Below, piece by piece: positions 6,905 through 9,931 of a stretch of DNA of 9,931 nt. This DNA is from Casp-actino8 sp041159745 (GTDB lineage Bacteria > Actinomycetota > Acidimicrobiia > Acidimicrobiales > Ilumatobacteraceae): NCBI GenBank assembly GCA_041159745.1, contig JBEAXP010000203.1, positions 1-9,931 on the forward strand, in the 5' to 3' direction. The notes under the pieces were generated by a model. The model made no database searches. It was not told the DNA's origin and saw nothing but the letters and a program-made list of their open reading frames with translations. How positions within the stretch are numbered: position 1 is the stretch's first letter; the number at the start of each line of letters is the position of its first letter. Position numbers and translations under genes: made by a program.

Positions 6905-6909
6905 CTCCC

Positions 6910-7674
6910 ATGACCGATGTGAATTTCACGCACCCCGCCGGCGACGTGTTGCTTCGTCAGATCGAAGCGCGAGTGGAAGACGGCGTCGTGTCGCTCACCG
7001 GACTCGTGTCACCCGACGTGTGGGATCACATCGAACTCGAGGACGTCTTCGGCGCGCGCACTCGCCTGCGGCACGGATCGATCGACTCGCACGGTGATGT
7101 TCGCATCACGGTGTCGGGCCCCGAGTCGGCCACCGGTCCCGGAGCCGGGCCATTCGCGCGCGACTGGCGAATCGACAGCGCGATGCGCCGCGTCGAAGGA
7201 GCCGACGGCGAAGTGTGGATCGGATTGTCGTTCGAGGCCGCACCACAGTGGCTCGGCGCGGCATCGGGCCTCGAAGAACTCGGCTTCACCCGTTCCGACG
7301 AGAGCGACGTGTCGGTCACGTACGTCGACGGTGACGGCACTCACGTGGAAGTCGTCGCCGACACCGAGCGACGTTTCGCCACCATCACGTGCCGCCGCAC
7401 GGTCGGAGAGCCGAGCGAGGCTGCGCTCGTCGAGACGCTCAAGGTTCTCAACGCGGTGAACGACCGATTCGTCGCCGGCACCGCGCTCGTGTCGGGCGCC
7501 GACTTCGTCCTGAAGAGTGGCATGCCCATTCCCGAGAACGGCGACGTGTCGGCGGTGCTCGAAGATCTGGCCTACGCGCTCCCCGGGATGACGGGCATGG
7601 TCGTCGACGCGGCCGGACCGGTGATGACGGGGAAGAAGTCGGCAGCCGATGCGATCGAAGAACTCTTCGGCTGA
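6910..7674 (+). CDS. Two-domain protein with a YbjN/secretion-chaperone-like C-terminal half
   Basis: This 254-residue, acidic, soluble-looking protein has no signal peptide or membrane helix and no family I can name with confidence. Residues 1-115 are beta-rich (ARVEDGVVSLTGLV, DVRITVSG, EVWIGLSFEA). Residues 118-235 follow the order of a YbjN/type III secretion chaperone-like domain: a helix ending in LEELGF, strands VSVTYVDGDGTHVEVVAD and RFATITCRRTV, a helix ALVETLKVLNAVNDRF (172-187), a strand pair AGTALVSGADFVLKSGMPI, and a final helix VSAVLEDLAYALPGM. The LN..NDRF helix followed by an FVL.SG strand is the feature I find most like YbjN. It lies between a DUF4157 client and an eCIS-type ATPase, 50 nt after the first and overlapping the second by 26 nt. 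A chaperone or adaptor that delivers the client to the ATPase is a reasonable inference. Existence of the gene is nearly certain; the fold and role are tentative. Confidence 0.85.
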   Translation: MTDVNFTHPAGDVLLRQIEARVEDGVVSLTGLVSPDVWDHIELEDVFGARTRLRHGSIDSHGDVRITVSGPESATGPGAGPFARDWRIDSAMRRVEGADGEVWIGLSFEAAPQWLGAASGLEELGFTRSDESDVSVTYVDGDGTHVEVVADTERRFATITCRRTVGEPSEAALVETLKVLNAVNDRFVAGTALVSGADFVLKSGMPIPENGDVSAVLEDLAYALPGMTGMVVDAAGPVMTGKKSAADAIEELFG

Positions 7675-9421
7675 CGGGTCGGCCAGTCGCTGGGCCGACG
7701 AAGCGGTTCGACTGCTGGTTTCGAACGCGACCGACGGCAGTCGTGGTTCGACTTCGTCGCTGACGTCGTTGCGATCGAAGGCTCTCGACGCCGACGATCC
7801 GGTGGTGGCTCTCGCGCGTCGCGCCGGCTGCCCCGACGACGAAGTGTTGGCGTTCGTGCTGTGCGTCCATGTCGAACGCTCGCTCGAGCGGCAACGTGCA
7901 CTCGCGCCTCTCTCCCCCGACGGTGTCGGAAGCATTCGACTCGGCATGCTCGATCAACTCCGCGACGACGAGTTCGGCGGAGCGTCGACGGTCGGCCCCG
8001 ATTCGCGACTGCGTCGCGCGCGCCTCGTGACGGTGTCGACCACCGGGCCGTTCGCTTCTCGTGCGGTGGCGGTCGACTCGACGGTGATGTGGGGCCTCGC
8101 CGACGACCCGCGACCCGATCCGGCGCTTCCGGTCGGCTCGCGTCTGGTCGATCGCGGGGGCAACCACGGCGAGATCACGTCGATGCTCGTGGTCGGCGAC
8201 GATCCCACCCGCCGTCGAACGGTTCTCATGCAGGAATTGGCCGGTGAATCGGTGTTGGTGGTTCGCGATCCCAGCGATCAGGCGCAGTGGGACGCGTGCG
8301 TTCGCGAGGCGACGTTGTGTCGCGCGGCTCTGCTCGTCGAACTGTCCGGATCGCTCACGGCTCTCGGAAGCGCGACCCTCGACGATGCGAATCATCTCGT
8401 GATCGGAATCTCCACGCCCGCTGGCGTCGATCCCGAACTTCTGCCCCGTCGCGCGTGGAAGGAGGCGGCCGCACCGGCGAGTGCGGCATCGGCGGAAGAA
8501 GTCGCCTCGGTGCTCGGCCAGGACTCGCCGCATCCGCTCACCGCCGATCAGTTACGACGCGTTCACTCCACGCTTCCTCTCGTGGACGGCGATCTGTCGC
8601 GGGCGGTCCGTCGCCTCGCCGACCATCGCCTCTTCGAACTCGGCAATCGCACGGCGCCGAGGCGTTCGTGGGACGACCTCATCGTCGAGTCCGACTGTCT
8701 CGACGAATTGCAGTCGCTCGCTCAGCGCTACCGCCAGGCGAGCCGCGTTCGGGAGATGCCCGGCATCGGGCGCCACGTCCCGCCCGGATTGTTGGCGGTG
8801 TTCGCGGGTCCGTCGGGTACCGGCAAGACGCTGGCCGCCGAGGTGATCGCCGGCGATCTCGGCCTCGAGTTGGTGAAGATCGATCTGTCGACCGTGGTCT
8901 CGAAATACATCGGCGAGACCGAGAAGAATCTCGAAGAAGTGTTCGACGCGGCGAGCGTCGGAGGCGCACTCGTGCTGTTTGACGAGGGTGACGCGATCTT
9001 CGGCAAGCGCAGCGAAACCAATGACGCGCGCGACCGCTACGCCAACATCGAAGTCGCGTACCTGCTGCAGCGTGTCGAGACGTTCGAAGGCTTCGTGATC
9101 ATCAGCACGAACCTGGCCGCCAACGTCGACCAGGCGTTCCAGCGCCGCATCCAGGGCATGGTCGAGTTCATGGCGCCCGACCGCGACCTTCGCCTGAAGT
9201 TGTGGCAGCTGCATCTGCCGTTGTCGGTGTGCGCGCCCGAGGTGAACCACGACGAGTTGGCCGCCATCAATCTCTCGGGTGGCAACGTGCGCAACGTGGC
9301 GGTGGCCGCCGCGTTCCTCGCCGCGTCCGACGACAAGCCGATCGACCGTTCGCACCTGCGCGTCGCGCTGCGACGAGAGATGCGCAAACTCGGCCGTTTG
9401 GCCGATGGAATACTCTCCTGA
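7649..9421 (+). CDS. eCIS-type AAA+ ATPase with divergent N-terminal half
   Basis: This 590-residue ATPase has a clear C-terminal AAA+ domain. It shows Walker A GPSGTGKT (387-394), SKYIGETEKNLEEVFDAA (418-435), Walker B LVLFDEGD with D445 and E446, FGKRSE..D..DRYANIEV..LLQR (451-475), sensor-1 ISTN (485-488), arginine-finger candidates R499-R500, and sensor-2 region GGNVRN (544-549). The YIGETEKNL, FGKRSE and RYANIEVAYLLQR strings are typical of the ATPase found in extracellular contractile injection loci (Afp15/Pvc15 group). Residues 15-130 are mostly helical. Residues 175-265 look like a degenerate second ATPase module without a Walker A. The family is often somewhat longer. The ATG at 7649 is the first start in frame and overlaps the previous gene by 26 nt, with GGGGAA about 13 bases upstream, so translational coupling is likely. 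In the family the ATPase is thought to help assemble or load particles; it may act here on the DUF4157 protein. Confidence 0.88.
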   Translation: MRSKNSSADGSASRWADEAVRLLVSNATDGSRGSTSSLTSLRSKALDADDPVVALARRAGCPDDEVLAFVLCVHVERSLERQRALAPLSPDGVGSIRLGMLDQLRDDEFGGASTVGPDSRLRRARLVTVSTTGPFASRAVAVDSTVMWGLADDPRPDPALPVGSRLVDRGGNHGEITSMLVVGDDPTRRRTVLMQELAGESVLVVRDPSDQAQWDACVREATLCRAALLVELSGSLTALGSATLDDANHLVIGISTPAGVDPELLPRRAWKEAAAPASAASAEEVASVLGQDSPHPLTADQLRRVHSTLPLVDGDLSRAVRRLADHRLFELGNRTAPRRSWDDLIVESDCLDELQSLAQRYRQASRVREMPGIGRHVPPGLLAVFAGPSGTGKTLAAEVIAGDLGLELVKIDLSTVVSKYIGETEKNLEEVFDAASVGGALVLFDEGDAIFGKRSETNDARDRYANIEVAYLLQRVETFEGFVIISTNLAANVDQAFQRRIQGMVEFMAPDRDLRLKLWQLHLPLSVCAPEVNHDELAAINLSGGNVRNVAVAAAFLAASDDKPIDRSHLRVALRREMRKLGRLADGILS

Positions 9422-9931
9422 CGTGTCGTTGATACCGGTCGGCCCGTACCTCTTCACCGACCAAGATGCGCGCAAGACTCTCCTGAACGCGCCGATCATC
9501 CTCGAGATGATGCGGGGAAGCCGTGATCCGAATCCGATCGCTCACCTGGCCAGTCGAGTCGACGATCTCTTGCGGGATGTCGACGTGATGAAGATGCCGA
9601 AGGACGAGGTGCCCACGTTGCTCGCCCAGGTGTGGGCCACGGTGGCGGCCGCTCCCCTCACGTTGCGCGTGGGCGGCCATGTGCCGGTCAGCCGAACCGG
9701 TGCGGTCGTGCAGGTGAACACGAGCAAAGGCGGTGTGCCGAAGGGCCCGGTGGCCGAGGCGTACGTGGGTTGGCGCGGCATCGAGGGCGACGTTCAGAAG
9801 GCGCGCGAACACCACGGTCGGCCGTTCCAGGCCTTGTGTCTGTGGTCGGCCGAGGTGATCGATCGACTGCGGGCCGATGGCCACCCGATTTCGTACGGCT
9901 CGGCCGGCGAGAACATCACCGTTCGCGGACT
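9405..9931 (+). CDS. MOSC-domain protein with an unknown N-terminal region (3' end outside window)
   Basis: One frame stays open from 9405 to the window end, about 175 residues. Residues 98-175 begin a MOSC (molybdenum cofactor sulfurase C-terminal) domain: VVQVNTSKGGVPKGPVAE, WRGIEGD, HHGRPFQALCLWS with the conserved Cys at 145, and GHPISYGSAGENITVRG. MOSC proteins carry sulfur for, or bind, the molybdenum cofactor, or reduce N-hydroxylated compounds; which applies here is unclear. Residues 1-97 (PVGPYLFTDQDARKTLLNAP, then mostly helical, IAHLASRVDDLLRDVD) match nothing I know. Yet their codons have the same GC-rich third positions as the neighbours, so they look genuinely coding. The start is uncertain: ATG 9405 overlaps the ATPase gene by 17 nt, while GTG 9423 sits one base after its stop. 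Neither has a clear ribosome site, and both point to coupling with the ATPase gene. Confidence 0.75.
   Translation, partial: MEYSPDVSLIPVGPYLFTDQDARKTLLNAPIILEMMRGSRDPNPIAHLASRVDDLLRDVDVMKMPKDEVPTLLAQVWATVAAAPLTLRVGGHVPVSRTGAVVQVNTSKGGVPKGPVAEAYVGWRGIEGDVQKAREHHGRPFQALCLWSAEVIDRLRADGHPISYGSAGENITVRG

Noticed and set aside
6883..6909. Longer start (ATG 6883) for the chaperone-like gene
   Set aside because: It has no ribosome site, and the strong GAGGAGG lies between it and the ATG at 6910, which fits the latter only.
7448..8533. A 361-codon minus-strand frame over the chaperone-like and ATPase genes
   Set aside because: It crosses two real plus-strand genes and gives an Arg-rich string without domains.
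8552..9499. A 315-codon minus-strand frame over the AAA+ domain
   Set aside because: Antisense of the Walker-motif region; the motifs are all on the plus strand.

Overview
The window is GC-rich throughout, with G/C strongly favoured at third codon positions. Genes are packed closely and sit on both strands. The FadE-type dehydrogenase, MMPL transporter, GTG start and poorly matched ribosome sites suggest a high-GC actinobacterium, possibly an acidimicrobial lineage. That placement is inference from composition and gene style, not from a marker gene.

Left part (1-4471), housekeeping and transport. The 3' end of an acyl-CoA dehydrogenase gene (+) enters from the left and meets, tail to tail, an MMPL/RND-type transporter gene (-). 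The transporter has its own well-formed promoter at 2697-2726. An 18-bp perfect palindrome (GATACCCC-CA-GGGGTATC, 2699-2716) sits between the -35 and -10 elements and looks like a CsoR/CstR/FrmR-family operator. Further right on the minus strand, selD (selenide, water dikinase, Cys-type) and rnhB (ribonuclease HII) are 13 nt apart and probably form one transcript. The selD GTG start lies 6 nt after a plausible -10 box, so that mRNA may be leaderless.

Centre to right (4472-9421), an accessory module of the extracellular contractile injection system (eCIS) type. Three plus-strand genes follow a 156-bp divergent intergenic region: (i) a 743-residue protein with the DUF4157/eCIS-core domain, an HExxH site, an unrecognised 550-residue remainder and a Lys-rich tail; (ii) a 254-residue two-domain protein whose C-terminal half reads like the YbjN/type III secretion chaperone fold; (iii) a 590-residue ATPase with an eCIS-type C-terminal AAA+ domain and a divergent N-terminal half. 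The third gene overlaps the second by 26 nt. No sheath, tube, spike, baseplate or terminator gene is visible, so either the rest of the system is encoded elsewhere or this is a stand-alone client/chaperone/ATPase set. This is the most interesting part of the window.

Right edge (9405-9931). A gene cut by the window end encodes a MOSC domain preceded by about 95 residues I do not recognise. It overlaps or abuts the ATPase gene and is probably co-transcribed with it. No gene-free stretch exceeds 300 bases. I saw no tRNA, rRNA, insertion sequence or CRISPR array.
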